This document shows, piece after piece, positions 25,084 to 35,280 of a stretch of 64,000 nucleotides of DNA (position 1 is its first letter; every line of letters starts with the position of its first letter). The position numbers were made by a program, and so were the translations under genes. The notes under the pieces are model-generated. The model did no database searches. It was given only the letters and a program-made list of their open reading frames with translations, and was not told where the DNA came from. The DNA is from Lewinellaceae bacterium (GTDB taxonomy: Bacteria > Bacteroidota > Bacteroidia > Chitinophagales > Saprospiraceae): NCBI GenBank assembly GCA_020636215.1, contig JACJYG010000016.1, positions 1 to 64,000 of the forward strand, in the 5' to 3' direction.

Positions 25084-28000
25084 CTACCTTCTCCTACCCC
25101 GCATTAACAAGTACACACTTGGGATCACCACCAAATTCAAGAAAGTGGAAGACACCAGGCCGCCCAAGATTACTACCGCCATCGGGCTTTGAATTTCGTT
25201 ACCTGCCTGGCCTCCGGCCAGGGCAAGGGGGATAAGAGCCAGCCCTGTGGTCAGCGCCGTCATCAGGATCGGGTTTAGCCGGTCAAGGGAACCGTCAATA
25301 ATGGTATTTCGCAAGGTGCTCTCTTCCTGCAACACCTGGAATCGGCTGACCAGGAGGATGCCGTTCCGGGCGGCGATCCCGAACAAACTAATGAAACCGA
25401 TCGTAGAAGCAATGGAAATAATGCCGGTCGTAAAGTACACAATAAATACCCCACCGATCAAGGCCAGCGGTAAATTCATGAGTACAATACCCGCCAGGCT
25501 GAAATCATTGAACTCCATGTAGAGCAAGAGGAAGATCAGCAGTATAGCGCCGATGGAGGTGATCATCAGCAGGCGGGTAGCTCGCGCCTCACTTTCGAAT
25601 TGGCCGCCGAACGCTACCCAATAACCTTCCGGTAAAGCGATATTTGCATCGATAGTGGCTTTAATGTCATTCACCACACCCCGAAGGTCCCGCCCAGCGA
25701 CATTGGCGGAAACCACGATCTTGCGCTGTACGTTTTCACGGCTGACCGAATAGGGGTTTCCACCAATGTCTACATCTGCAACGTAATACAAAGGGATCTT
25801 TTCTCCATTGTGTGTATCCAGCAAACTATTTTTGATGGCCTCCGCCGTGTTTCGGTTCTGCTCATTATAGCGGACCACCAGATCAAAACTTCGTTGGCCC
25901 TCGAAAACCTGTCCAACGCTCTCTCCGGCGAATGCAACGTCTACAAAGTCCATAAAGTCTCCTAATCGAATTCCGTATTTGGCCAGCATGGTTCGGTTGG
26001 GGAGGATCCTGATCTGCGGCACTTCTATCTGTTGATCTACATTGAGGTCCACCAACCCGGGGATGCTTTCTATCTCCTGTTTGATCTCATTACCCATGCT
26101 GAACAGTCGGTTCAGATCCGTACCAAAGACTTTAATGGCAATATTGGCCCTTGTCCCGGAAAGCATATGGTCAATACGGTGAGCGATCGGCTGCCCGATA
26201 GTGATATTTGCACCGGGTGCAATAGTCAGCCTGGTTCGTACCTCCTCCAGAAATTCTTCCTTGCTGCGGCCTTTCAATTCAAAAGGTACATCAATCTCCG
26301 AAGCATTGACGCCTTGCGCATGTTCATCCAGTTCGGCTCTGCCGGTACGGCGCGAAGTGATGGATACTTCCTGCATCTCCAACATCAGTTCTTCCACCAA
26401 TGCGCCGGTTTTATTAGATTCTTCTAAGGAAGTACCCGGAGGCGTCACGACACTGATTGTTAAAGAACCTTCGCTGAACTCCGGCAAAAAGCTACGTCCC
26501 AAACCGGTAAGCAAATAAATGGAAAATGCAAACAAGAGAATGGAAGCTAAAACCACCAGGCGTGGGGTTTGCAATGCTAATTCCAGTATTTTCCGATAGC
26601 CGAAGGCCAGATTCCGTTCTACCCAGCCTCCTTCGGCTTGCCGTCGTAGCCGTTTTTCATTTACCAGCAGGAAACTACTTAGGACAGGCGTTAGGGTAAC
26701 AGCTACGAACAATGAGGTAAAAATGGCCACAATAAAAGAAATGCCCAAAGGTTGCAGGAGGCGGCCTTCCATTCCACTTAAGAAGAACAACGGTATAAAA
26801 GCAGCAATAATGATCAGGGTAGCGATGAGAATGGAATTACGGATCTCACTAGATGCCTCATAAATAATCTTCAGGACGCTTTGCCGTTCCCCGGCAGGTT
26901 TCAATACATTTTCCCGCAGGCGTTTAAAGATGTTTTCCACATCAATGATGGCGTCGTCCACCAAAGCGCCGATAGCAATGGCCATTCCCCCCAGGCTCAT
27001 CGTATTGATGGTAAAACCAAAGATCTTCAAAAAGATGACCGTGACCAGCAGAGAGGCGGGAATAGCGATCAGGGAGATGGCCGTTGTTCGCCAGTTCAGC
27101 AGAAAGAGAAAAAGGATGATACTAACGAACAGGGCGCCTTCGAGTAGGGTCTTTTGCAGGTTATCAATAGAGGCCTGGATAAAATTGGCCTGCCGGAAAA
27201 TATGCGTATTTATTTCCACGCCGGCGGGCAGTTGCGCTTCTACCCCCGCTATGGTTTCATCGATCCTTTCCGTAAGTTTCAGAGTGTTGGCGTTCGGCTG
27301 TTTCAGCAAGGTGAGAATAACCGACGCTTTTCCCGCCACAGCTGCATCTCCGATTTTGGGAGCGGTACTTATGCGAACATCAGCCACATCTTCGATTCTA
27401 ATGGGCTTGGTTCCCTGCATTTTAATCAGTGTTTGGCCGATCTGTTCCACGGAATTCGTTCGCCCCTGCCCCTGGATTATGTATTGATTACCGTACTCAT
27501 TGATAAAACCGCCCGAAGCATTCTTGGTGGCAGTTGCTGCTGCCTCCTCTACTTCTGTCAAAGAAATGTTGAAATACTTCATTTTTTGGGGATCGACGGA
27601 TACTTCATATTGCTTGTAACCACCACCCATTACTATAACCTGTGCTACGCCGCCGATGGCTAACAATTGTTGCCGGATATTCCAATCGGCGATCGTACGC
27701 AATTCCATCGGAGAGATGCTATCAGAACTCAAACTCAGTAACATAATCTCTCCCATGATAGAAGAAATTGGTGCGAGTGTAGGGCTTTCCACACCTTCCG
27801 GTAGTTTACCTTCCACGGTAGCCAGTTTTTCTGCTACAATTTGCCGGGCTTTATAGATATCGGTACCCCATTCAAATTCTGCCCAGACAATGGAAATACC
27901 CATCGCTGAGGAGGAACGAATGCGCCGGATATTGGGCGCTCCGTTTAAGGACGATTCGAGCGGAAAACTAACCAGCCGCTCCACTTCTTCGGTAGCCATG

Positions 28001-28164
28001 CCATGTGCTTCGGTAAGCACAGTCACCGTTGGAGCGGTCAGGTCAGGGAAAACATCCACGTCCATTTCGGAAGCGATGTAAGCACCGGCCAGCATGATCA
28101 GGCCAAAAAAGGCCAGCACCAACAGCCGGTTGTTCAGCGAAAGCTGTATAATTTGATTTAGCAT
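25084..28164 (-). CDS. Heavy-metal RND efflux pump (CzcA/CusA family)
   Basis: A 1026-residue inner-membrane proton-driven pump of normal family length. Helix 4 carries the motif GALVDDAIIDVENIFKR, and the two large periplasmic loops and twelve helices are all present. This DDAIIDVEN variant differs from the fused pump (DFGIIVDGAV) and from the CusA-like pump near 60 kb (VDMGIVLTES), so the three RND pumps belong to different subclasses and probably have different metals. The outer-membrane factor and adaptor genes lie just upstream in the same operon (29 and 11 bp gaps). Confidence 0.93.
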   Translation of the reverse strand: MLNQIIQLSLNNRLLVLAFFGLIMLAGAYIASEMDVDVFPDLTAPTVTVLTEAHGMATEEVERLVSFPLESSLNGAPNIRRIRSSSAMGISIVWAEFEWGTDIYKARQIVAEKLATVEGKLPEGVESPTLAPISSIMGEIMLLSLSSDSISPMELRTIADWNIRQQLLAIGGVAQVIVMGGGYKQYEVSVDPQKMKYFNISLTEVEEAAATATKNASGGFINEYGNQYIIQGQGRTNSVEQIGQTLIKMQGTKPIRIEDVADVRISTAPKIGDAAVAGKASVILTLLKQPNANTLKLTERIDETIAGVEAQLPAGVEINTHIFRQANFIQASIDNLQKTLLEGALFVSIILFLFLLNWRTTAISLIAIPASLLVTVIFLKIFGFTINTMSLGGMAIAIGALVDDAIIDVENIFKRLRENVLKPAGERQSVLKIIYEASSEIRNSILIATLIIIAAFIPLFFLSGMEGRLLQPLGISFIVAIFTSLFVAVTLTPVLSSFLLVNEKRLRRQAEGGWVERNLAFGYRKILELALQTPRLVVLASILLFAFSIYLLTGLGRSFLPEFSEGSLTISVVTPPGTSLEESNKTGALVEELMLEMQEVSITSRRTGRAELDEHAQGVNASEIDVPFELKGRSKEEFLEEVRTRLTIAPGANITIGQPIAHRIDHMLSGTRANIAIKVFGTDLNRLFSMGNEIKQEIESIPGLVDLNVDQQIEVPQIRILPNRTMLAKYGIRLGDFMDFVDVAFAGESVGQVFEGQRSFDLVVRYNEQNRNTAEAIKNSLLDTHNGEKIPLYYVADVDIGGNPYSVSRENVQRKIVVSANVAGRDLRGVVNDIKATIDANIALPEGYWVAFGGQFESEARATRLLMITSIGAILLIFLLLYMEFNDFSLAGIVLMNLPLALIGGVFIVYFTTGIISIASTIGFISLFGIAARNGILLVSRFQVLQEESTLRNTIIDGSLDRLNPILMTALTTGLALIPLALAGGQAGNEIQSPMAVVILGGLVSSTFLNLVVIPSVYLLMRGRRR

Positions 28165-28193
28165 TTTATTTTAATTTTCCTGTGCCTGGCAAT

Positions 28194-29405
28194 TTAGTTC
28201 CCAAGCCAATAATCCAATTCTACCTGCAGGGCATTGAATTGGTATAAAGCATTCAAATATTGCTGTTTCACTTCCATTACCTGTTCCAAACTGTCTAAAT
28301 ACTCCAGATAGCCGATCTCACCTTCCTGGTAGGCTTGCAGATTAACTTCACTTTGTTCGTCCACAACCGGGCGTAATTCCTCCTGTAGGTATTCCAGGGT
28401 ATGCAGCTGATATTTAATGCGGTAACGCAGTTCGCTGATTTTCCGGCCTAGTTCCTGCCTTTCGGTGTTAAATGCCGCTTCCTGGGCCTTTACCCCCACT
28501 TTAGCTGCTTCAATCCGTGTATTATAAGCTTTGCGGAATAGTGGTACATTGAGGCCAATCTGGTAGCCGAACAGCGGAAAGTCTCCAAAGGCACTCTGTA
28601 GTCTTAATCCGGAGTTGATTTGGGGGAGCAGCTGAGCCTTTTGAGTTTCTATCCTGGCTTCTGCTAATTCCTTCTGGGCTTGAATGACTTGCAGGTGTGG
28701 ATTACTTTGCAGGCTGGTATCGACTAAAGTACGTGGGACAAGCGGCAGTTCTCCTTGCACATCATACAGTGTGTCGGATTGTAACCACTTATTGAACAGC
28801 GTCAAAGCAATCTGGGATTTTTCGTCGGCATGTTCCTGCTCCAGTTGCGCCCTGCCAATACGGGAACGAGCGGCCAGTTGAGGAATTTTTCCCGTTTCTC
28901 CACTTTCCAGTTGGGCGGTAGCCACTTCCAGAAAATTGTTGTACAAAGTGACATTCTCAGCAGCAAGCGCTTGTTCTTGTTTGGCGTACTGTAATCGATA
29001 ATATGCCTGTTCTACCTGGCGCTTCAGTTCCTGCTCGGTAAGGGACAACTGCCTTTTGGCGAGCGCAGCCCCCTGTTTGTAATAAGCCCGTTGTGCTTTA
29101 GCTGCTTTTGGTAAATAAAAGTTTTGCTGGATATTCAAAGATTGTACTCCTGATTGTCCGTCAAAGTTGAATTCTTCTCCGGTAAAAAAAAGCTGGGCTG
29201 GTTGCATCGGAAGGCCGGAACCGGCAAGTTGAGTTTGTTGCTCCACCGAGAGGCGGTCGCGTTCCAATCCGGCATAATTCGCTCTCGCAAGCCCCAAGGC
29301 CTTCTCCAATCCAATAGTGGAACTTTGTCCGTTACTCGCACCAGTTATTACACCGGCCAGGGTGATCACCAACAGCAGCTGCTTTATAAGTAGTCGCCTT
29401 TTCAT
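28194..29405 (-). CDS. TolC/CzcC-family outer-membrane efflux protein
   Basis: A 403-residue protein with an N-terminal signal (LLIKQLLLVITLAGVITGA) and two repeats of long amphipathic helices typical of outer-membrane factors (for example LARANYAGLERDRLSVEQQ and YQEGEIGYLEYLDSLEQVM). It forms the exit duct for the adjacent RND pump. It lies between the adaptor and pump genes with small gaps, giving the order adaptor-channel-pump. Confidence 0.9.
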   Translation of the reverse strand: MKRRLLIKQLLLVITLAGVITGASNGQSSTIGLEKALGLARANYAGLERDRLSVEQQTQLAGSGLPMQPAQLFFTGEEFNFDGQSGVQSLNIQQNFYLPKAAKAQRAYYKQGAALAKRQLSLTEQELKRQVEQAYYRLQYAKQEQALAAENVTLYNNFLEVATAQLESGETGKIPQLAARSRIGRAQLEQEHADEKSQIALTLFNKWLQSDTLYDVQGELPLVPRTLVDTSLQSNPHLQVIQAQKELAEARIETQKAQLLPQINSGLRLQSAFGDFPLFGYQIGLNVPLFRKAYNTRIEAAKVGVKAQEAAFNTERQELGRKISELRYRIKYQLHTLEYLQEELRPVVDEQSEVNLQAYQEGEIGYLEYLDSLEQVMEVKQQYLNALYQFNALQVELDYWLGN

Positions 29406-29416
29406 ATTAAGAATTT

Positions 29417-30952
29417 TTAATGTGTATGGCCATGTGCCGGAATAGTAGAAGACATCGAGGCCATCTTAATTTGATAGGCGCCTTCCGTAACTACCCATTC
29501 CCCCTCTGAAAGGCCAGAAAGCACTTGTACTTTAAAGCCATCGCTTACCCCCAATTTTACCGGCCTTTTTTCAAAGCTTTCACCGGCGGCCTCCACATAT
29601 ACATATTGTAAATTATAATCCTGCATCAGTGCCGATTTGGGAACCACCAGTGTATTTTCGATGGGATTGGCCAGCAAATACAATTCGACGAAAGAACCGG
29701 GAATCAGTTCACGCAAATTATCCAGCTCAAATAATACAGGGATGAAGCTAGTGCCCGGTTCGAGAACTTTACCGTAAGTAACCAACCGTCCGTTGTAATC
29801 TGCGAGGGCCTGAACTTCTTCCTGGTAGGGAGTCTTAAAGTTCGCCGACCTTACCTGGCCTAGTTGCGGAAGGTATTTTTGGGATACCTCCGCCTGCAAA
29901 AGCAAACGGCGATTATTAGTGACCTTGATCAAAGGGGCGCCCTCTTCGACAAACTGCCCGTCGCTAACCATAATGTCTTTAATAATCCCGGACATGGACG
30001 AGGTAATAGATTGTCCTCCTGCGCTGTAGGAACCAGTTAGTGTCTGGAACTCTGCTTCAGCAACGGAATATTCCATTTTGCGTTGCTCATATTCTTTTTT
30101 GCCAATGATCTGCTTTGTAAGCAGGTCTTCAGCTCTTTCGAAATTAGCCTTGGCTTTTTCCAGTCGGGCCTGAGCAACCTGATATTTTTCCTCCAGGTTA
30201 GCTTGCACCAGGCCCTGGCTATTGATCGTAAACAAAAGCTCTCCTGCGCGGACCTCCCTGCCTTCCTGTAGCTTGGAGTTTTTGAAAAAAACGATGCCGC
30301 TGCTTTTGGCGGCGATGATCTTTTCTTCCCCCTTTACCGGTTGGATCTCTCCCGAAGTATGAATGACCTCTTGAATAGGCTGCCGTTGTACTTGCTCGAT
30401 GGCAAAGTCAATTTTCCAGGCTTGCTCTTTGAGGAAATCAATGGCGTCACCGGAAGCGCTTTCTTCTGGCATTGCGGCTATAGCATCTCCTGCGTTCGCG
30501 AATACCTGAATATCTTCCAGGACAATTCGTTCGGAAAAGCCAGGTGTCTTCAATTCAAATATCAATTGCCCAACTCCACTGCTGGTTGGTTGTAAAGCAG
30601 GAGTGAATATGCCTGGTGATGAAGGACGCTCAACAGATTGCCTACTGCCCTTTTCGCCAACGATCAAACTGACGGCCACACTCCCTTCCCGGACTGGTTT
30701 ATAGTCAGAAATTCGAGTAAAATGAGCTGCGAACCGGCTGACTTCACCCACTACAAGGGGCTTGAACTCAACAAACAATTCGACCTGGCCGGCCCACTTA
30801 GTGTAAGAAACAGTACCCGCATCGGCATGTGAATGATCACCTTCCTCATCGTGAGAATGACTTTCTTCACCGTGAGAATGCCCGGAGGGTTGTACGGGTT
30901 GACAGGCAAGCATCAGGCATAGGCCTGACGCTGCCAAAATGTATTTCAACAT
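29417..30952 (-). CDS. RND periplasmic adaptor with His-rich N-terminus (CzcB-like)
   Basis: A 511-residue lipoprotein (signal ending SGLCLMLAC). A His-rich stretch (SGHSHGEESHSHDEEGDHSH) follows at once and probably binds divalent metal. About residues 45-150 form an extra beta domain seen in Bacteroidota CzcB proteins, then the lipoyl/hairpin/barrel core from about residue 190 (VIHTSGEIQPVKGEEKIIAA). The length exceeds simple HlyD adaptors because of the extra domain. It is the first of the three efflux genes; a His-rich remnant and a His-rich membrane protein precede it. Confidence 0.9.
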   Translation of the reverse strand: MLKYILAASGLCLMLACQPVQPSGHSHGEESHSHDEEGDHSHADAGTVSYTKWAGQVELFVEFKPLVVGEVSRFAAHFTRISDYKPVREGSVAVSLIVGEKGSRQSVERPSSPGIFTPALQPTSSGVGQLIFELKTPGFSERIVLEDIQVFANAGDAIAAMPEESASGDAIDFLKEQAWKIDFAIEQVQRQPIQEVIHTSGEIQPVKGEEKIIAAKSSGIVFFKNSKLQEGREVRAGELLFTINSQGLVQANLEEKYQVAQARLEKAKANFERAEDLLTKQIIGKKEYEQRKMEYSVAEAEFQTLTGSYSAGGQSITSSMSGIIKDIMVSDGQFVEEGAPLIKVTNNRRLLLQAEVSQKYLPQLGQVRSANFKTPYQEEVQALADYNGRLVTYGKVLEPGTSFIPVLFELDNLRELIPGSFVELYLLANPIENTLVVPKSALMQDYNLQYVYVEAAGESFEKRPVKLGVSDGFKVQVLSGLSEGEWVVTEGAYQIKMASMSSTIPAHGHTH

Positions 30953-30967
30953 ATTGGATTGATTTTA

Positions 30968-31153
30968 CTATTGGTGATTTTTCAAGCTGTCCTGCTTGAG
31001 GGTATCGGATTCTACCGTGAACTCTTCCTGCTCATGTGGGTGTGGATGATCGTGGCCATCCGCGTGATCATGGTCATGATCATGCCCGGCGTCCGCATCG
31101 TGATCATGTGTATGATCGGCATCACCGTCATGTGAATGATCATCGGTTTCATG
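30968..31153 (-). pseudogene. His/Asp-rich reading frame without a start codon
   Basis: Sixty-one codons, bounded upstream by TGA, encode a chain of HDH/HSH/DHDHDH units followed by a normal-looking tail (EEFTVESDTLKQDSLKNHQ). There is no ATG, GTG or TTG in frame. It ends 15 bp before the adaptor gene. The content suggests the 3' part of a periplasmic metal-binding protein whose start was lost or frameshifted. Confidence 0.45.
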
Positions 31154-31166
31154 TCAGAGAATGGAA

Positions 31167-31613
31167 TCAGGAAAACGTAGGTGGGCCTCGATTGCTTAAG
31201 GAGTCAAAAAATGGAGGGCCAGAAAGTGAAAGTACCTTAATGGGTGCGTTATTATTCTGGTATGTATCTAAATCTGAAAATTGTGGGTATTCAGGAATAA
31301 TAAAGGGCTGAAAAACAATAGCCGAAGGCTGATCCAATACAATTTGATTGCCGGGATTGAGAAACAACTCAAAATGATTTTCTCCCAGGTCCGGGTGCTC
31401 AAAATCTCCTAATATCTGCTTAACCCAATCCCAAAGAGCTAATTTGCTCTCACCATGATGATGACCTGAATTTTGGTGGCCATGATCATGCTTATGAACA
31501 ACTGCAAATTCCTCCTTTACAGTCCCTTGATGAGAATGAAAGAAGGTATTATGCCAGCTTATCAACAATAGAAGGCATAGGAGAGAAAACGATATGATTC
31601 TTCTTTGGAGCAC
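31167..31613 (-). CDS. His-rich exported hypothetical protein of the RND operon
   Basis: A 148-residue protein with a GTG start and a hydrophobic N-terminus (IISFSLLCLLLLISW), then HSHQG and a His cluster (HKHDHGHQNSGHHHGE) at about residues 41-56, and a proline-rich C-terminus ending NRGPPTFS. Proteins of this type precede czc-like operons in Bacteroidota, but I know no assigned function; periplasmic zinc or cobalt binding is a fair guess. A -7 box stands directly before the GTG, so this gene opens the operon. Confidence 0.65.
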   Translation of the reverse strand: MLQRRIISFSLLCLLLLISWHNTFFHSHQGTVKEEFAVVHKHDHGHQNSGHHHGESKLALWDWVKQILGDFEHPDLGENHFELFLNPGNQIVLDQPSAIVFQPFIIPEYPQFSDLDTYQNNNAPIKVLSLSGPPFFDSLSNRGPPTFS

Positions 31614-31617
31614 TATG

Positions 31618-31625
31618 CAAAGGTA
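31618..31625 (-). promoter_or_regulatory. -7 promoter box of the second RND operon
   Basis: TACCTTTG on the minus strand matches TAnnTTTG and ends 4 nt before the GTG start. The -33 region is not convincing. The spacing again implies a leaderless transcript. Confidence 0.45.
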
Positions 31626-31696
31626 AAAAAATAAACTTTAAACCTGGAACTTTGAACACTCCCAATACGTACCGCATACGACACAGCCATCCGCCA

Positions 31697-31873
31697 TCAG
31701 AATTTAATTCCCTCGGAAAGCTGCGCCCACCACTCTCCGGTTTCCTCATCCTCCAGAACCGGATATCTTCCGCTTACCCGCAGTTGCACCGGGCCTATCT
31801 CAATGTCCTGTTCTGCCAGCTTTTCTGCGGCCTCCAAACCAGCTCGTAAATGGGTACTTTTGCCCCCCCAAAC
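31697..31873 (-). pseudogene. Unidentified C-terminal gene fragment
   Basis: Fifty-eight open codons without a start, ending in LEDEETGEWWAQLSEGIKF. The sequence has a protein-like composition (GLEAAEKLAEQDIEIGPVQ) but I do not recognise the family. A run of seven G at its upstream end could mark a frameshift. It lies in the roughly 315-bp stretch between the GDCCVxC remnant and the His-rich gene, which otherwise holds only the promoter. Confidence 0.3.
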
Positions 31874-31929
31874 CTACATTAAGAAGGTAAGATATTCTTT
31901 GTTTTTGCAGGGTTATAGCTCGACTTACA

Positions 31930-32149
31930 TCAGCAGCAGCTTTTTTCTCCGCTCTGCATAGGGGGGCATTGTACGGTCCCGTAACTACAAAAGACACAAC
32001 AATCTCCGGCTTTGGGCTTGAGTACAGTTTTGCAGTTTTCACATTCGTAAAAAAAACTGACAGGCATCGGTGGGCATGGTTTCTTCCTTTGGATGCTGGC
32101 AATTAGGGCAGGTGATGGTTGATTGAAGAATAATATTAGCGGGTTCCAT
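31930..32149 (-). pseudogene. GDCCVxC domain protein, second copy, frameshifted
   Basis: From ATG at 32149 the frame reads ITCPNCQHPKEETMPTDACQ, then a run of eight T (32049-32056) throws it out of frame. In the shifted frame it continues YECENCKTVLKPKAGDCCVF and ends GEKSCC, parallel to the intact copy near 9.8 kb. The intact copy needs only seven T for its Phe-Phe-Tyr, so this copy has one extra base. It may be a pseudogene or a homopolymer sequencing error. Confidence 0.7.
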
Positions 32150-32155
32150 GAAGTT

Positions 32156-32269
32156 TTATTTTTGAGAAGATTCCTTCTCACAATCATAATGAATGTCATC
32201 TTTCCTTGCAATTCCCGGTTTTTGATACCAGGCAAATCCCAAAACCAGAATGGCTTCGTTGATTTCCAT
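32156..32269 (-). pseudogene. Short MerT-like fragment
   Basis: Thirty-seven codons, MEINEAILVLGFAWYQKPG onward, resembling the third helix and Cys loop of the MerTP protein near 11.7 kb (VLVFAWYQKLKP followed by an acidic Cys-containing loop; here DDIHYDCEKE). It lies just before the GDCCVxC copy and just after the broken CopB gene, so a second mer-like unit was probably here once. Confidence 0.45.
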
Positions 32270-32280
32270 ATCTGATGATT

Positions 32281-34589
32281 TTAGCTTCCAATCTTCCCTT
32301 TTAACAACTGTGCATTAATCGCCACGATTATCGTACTCAAACTCATAAAAACAGCTCCTATAGCCGGGCTCAAAACAAAACCCCAGGGATATAATACCCC
32401 AACCGCCAATGGAATGGCAATGGTGTTGTAGCCCGTCGCCCAGGCCAGGTTCTGGATCATCTTCTGGTAAGTGGCTTTGCCAAAGAGGATGAGGTTGGCG
32501 ATGTCTTTCGGGTTGCTGTTGACCAGGATGATATCCGCAGTTTCCGCAGCCACGTCCGTGCCCGAACCTACCGCTATCCCTACGTCCGACTGGGCAAGCG
32601 CGGGGGCGTCGTTCACCCCGTCGCCGGTCATGGCAACGAACTCGCCTTTGGCTTGAAGCTCTTTCACAATTTCTACTTTTTGATGCGGCAAAACTTCAGC
32701 ATAGTACCCGTCCAGGCCCAGTTCCTCGCTTACGGCTTTCCCGACCACGTCGTTGTCGCCGGTCGCCATGTACACTTTGATGTTGTTGTCCTTGTAGGTT
32801 TGGATAGCGGCGGCCGAGTCCGGGCGGATTTCATCGGCAAGGGCAATGTAACCCGCCAGTTTCCCAGCTACAATGACGAAGACCACCGTCCTACCGCACT
32901 GCCAAAAGCACCTTCGGGTATCGTTATGTTTTCATCTTTCAAATAGCCCGGGCTGACGACTTTCACCTCCTTTCCCTCCACCGTCGCCTGTACCCCTTTT
33001 CCGGTTATTGCTTCAAAATTTTCGGGGCTGGGATCGCAATGCCCAACTCCTTGATTTTTTGCACAATGCCCACTGCGATGGGGTCGCCAGAGCTTTGTTC
33101 CAACGCTCCGGCGAGGCGGAGCATTTCCTGTTTGTCCAAACCGCTGGTGCTGTCTCATATCGGGTTACACCGAATTCCCCTTTGGTCAAGGTGCCGGTTT
33201 TATCAAAAACCAGGGAGGAAATTTTCCGGGCTTCTTCAAATGCCGTCCGGTTTCGGATGAGCAAGCCATTTTGAGCGGAAATACCGTTGAAATGGCAACT
33301 ACAAGCGGTACTGCCAAACCCAGTGCATGCGGGCAGGAAATGACCATAACTGTTACCATTCTTTCCAATGCAAAAACGAAATCCTTGCCCAGGGCTAACC
33401 ACAATGCCAGTGTACCAAAACCAATGGACAGCGCAATGTAAGTCAACCATTTCGCCGCCCGGTCAGAAAGGTTTTGCATTTTCGATTTGGTCTTTTGCGC
33501 TTCCTGCACCATGGTGATGACCTTGTTCAGGTAGCTGTCTTTACCTGTATGTTCCACCTTTACTTTCAAAGAGCCATTGCCATTGATGGAACCTCCGATA
33601 ACCTGGTTATGTTTCTCTTTCTTCACCGGTTTGGATTCGCCCGTCAGCATGGATTCGTTGAGGTAGCTTTCGCCCTCCACGACGATGCCATCTGCAGGGA
33701 CTTTTTCGCCCGGTTTCACCAAAATGATGTCGCCACTCAACAAGGCCTCCAGCTTGACATCGACCACCTTTTCACCTTCCATTTTGTGCGCCTCGGAGGG
33801 CATCATGCTCACCAGCAATTCCAGCGCTTTGGAAGCGCCGAGTACGGACTTCATCTCGATCCAGTGTCCCAGCAGCATGATGACGATCAGGGTAGCCAAC
33901 TCCCAGTAAAAACTCTCCCCCGGCAAGCCAAAAGTGGTGGCCGCCGAATAGAAATAAGCGACCGAAATAGCCATGGCGATTAGTGTCATCATGCCCGGCG
34001 ACCTGCTTTTTATTTCATCAAAAAACCCTTTGAGGAAAGGCCAGCCGCCGTAGAAATAGACGACGCTGGAAAGCGCAAAGAGCAAATACCTGTCACCGGC
34101 AAACTGCCATTCCATGCCAAGCCAGCCCTGGATCATAGGGGAAAGGGCCAGAATGGGCACAGTCAACGCCAGAGCTGCCCAAAACCGCTTTCTGAAATCC
34201 GCGATCATCATCCGGTGGTGGTCGTGGCCCATTTCGCCGTGCGCGGGGTTGTGGCTGCCATGGCCGTTATGTTCGTGGTGAGTTTCTTTCTTTGCCGCCG
34301 GCGCAGCACCATGCGAATCATGCCCATTTTCATCATAGTGCATTTCATGATCCTTACCGCCGCCGCTATGTGCCCCGTGGCCCTGCATGGCCAATCGGTA
34401 TTCGCCCGCCTTCGCCAAAGCTTCATTCAAGGTTTCTTCGGGAATGTGGTGGTGCAGGGTAAGGGTTGCCTCCGGCGGGTCGAGGGTTACCTTCGCAGAT
34501 TGGACGCCGTCTACTTGTTCCAGGGCCTTTTGGGCCTTTTCGACGCAGTGGCTGCAGGTCATGCCGGTGATTTGATAGGTATGTGTCAT
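32281..34589 (-). pseudogene. copB: CopB-type (CPH, P1B-3) copper ATPase broken by at least four frameshifts
   Basis: The first 450 residues are intact: HMA domain with GMTCSHC, a long His-rich linker (HGAHSG..., HHEHNGHGSHN), TGESKPV and the class motif CPHALGLAVP. Then the frame breaks near 33286 (after VVAIST), 33160 (after GVTRY), 33032 (after LGIAIP) and 32885 (after GSAVG); each fits loss of one base, often from a short homopolymer. The pieces between and after encode the expected DKTGTLTKG, KGVQATVEGKEV and MTGDGVNDAPA to a normal end. The usual SEHPI motif reads SSGDPI. Whether the breaks are biological or sequencing errors cannot be told here. Confidence 0.85.
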
Positions 34590-34656
34590 TTTTCTGGTTT
34601 TAATCTGTGAATTCTCCGAGGCTCTGCCTCGGGGTAGTCAAAATTTAGGATTTTTT

Positions 34657-35199
34657 TCACTTTTTATTCTTCTTCAAAATGGCTTGTGTGATAACTGCCT
34701 CGAACTCATTTTCCAGCCCAGGCCAGGGATGATCGACTTTCAGCTCTTTCAGGTTGAGATGCACAGTCATACCCAGCATACAGGCAAATTCTCCGGCGTC
34801 ATTGATGTGATGAATTTCGCCTTTGCCTTCTATTTTGGTTTTCGAGTTGCCGAGTATCAACCATCCATCCACCGTAAAAGATTCCGGAGGATGGCTTTCC
34901 GTATTGATGTAATCCAGGCTCAACTCGCCGTCAAAAACAACGTCTGATAATTTATTTTTTAGCACCTGGTTCACGGTGTCAATATTGGATTTTAAAGAAC
35001 TCAGAGGAAAGCGGATAATCATTTCCGTCGTCTCGTAGTCCAGCTTGATGTTTACTTCCTGGGTCCCCAGATGGATGGCCTCGCCCTCGAATGCACCGTT
35101 CAGCTGAAGCTTGGCGTTCCAGGTGAAATAAGTGATCTGGCCGAAAACCATAGGAAGGGTGATGGCCAAAATGATAAATATTAGAAGTATTTTTTTCAT
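34657..35199 (-). CDS. YceI-like exported protein
   Basis: A protein of about 180 residues beginning MKKILLIFIILAITLPMVFG, a signal peptide; an upstream Met adds 13 basic residues and was rejected. The rest is a beta-rich lipocalin-like chain with YceI features (FPLSSLKSNIDTVNQVLKNK, FTVDGWLILGNSKTKIEG). YceI proteins bind polyprenoid or other amphiphiles in the periplasm. A second, more typical YceI lies near 41.8 kb. This copy sits between the broken copB and the universal stress gene. Confidence 0.7.
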   Translation of the reverse strand: MKKILLIFIILAITLPMVFGQITYFTWNAKLQLNGAFEGEAIHLGTQEVNIKLDYETTEMIIRFPLSSLKSNIDTVNQVLKNKLSDVVFDGELSLDYINTESHPPESFTVDGWLILGNSKTKIEGKGEIHHINDAGEFACMLGMTVHLNLKELKVDHPWPGLENEFEAVITQAILKKNKK

Positions 35200-35280
35200 G
35201 ACGTTTCTTTTAAGACGAAAGGAGCGTCGGTTAATCACGTCCCAAATACTGTCAGTAAACCGAAAATGTCAGACACAGGA

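Noticed and set aside
31036..31311. His/Asp-rich plus-strand frame
   Set aside because: Antisense to the GAT/CAT repeats of the minus-strand remnant; it has no signal or family resemblance.
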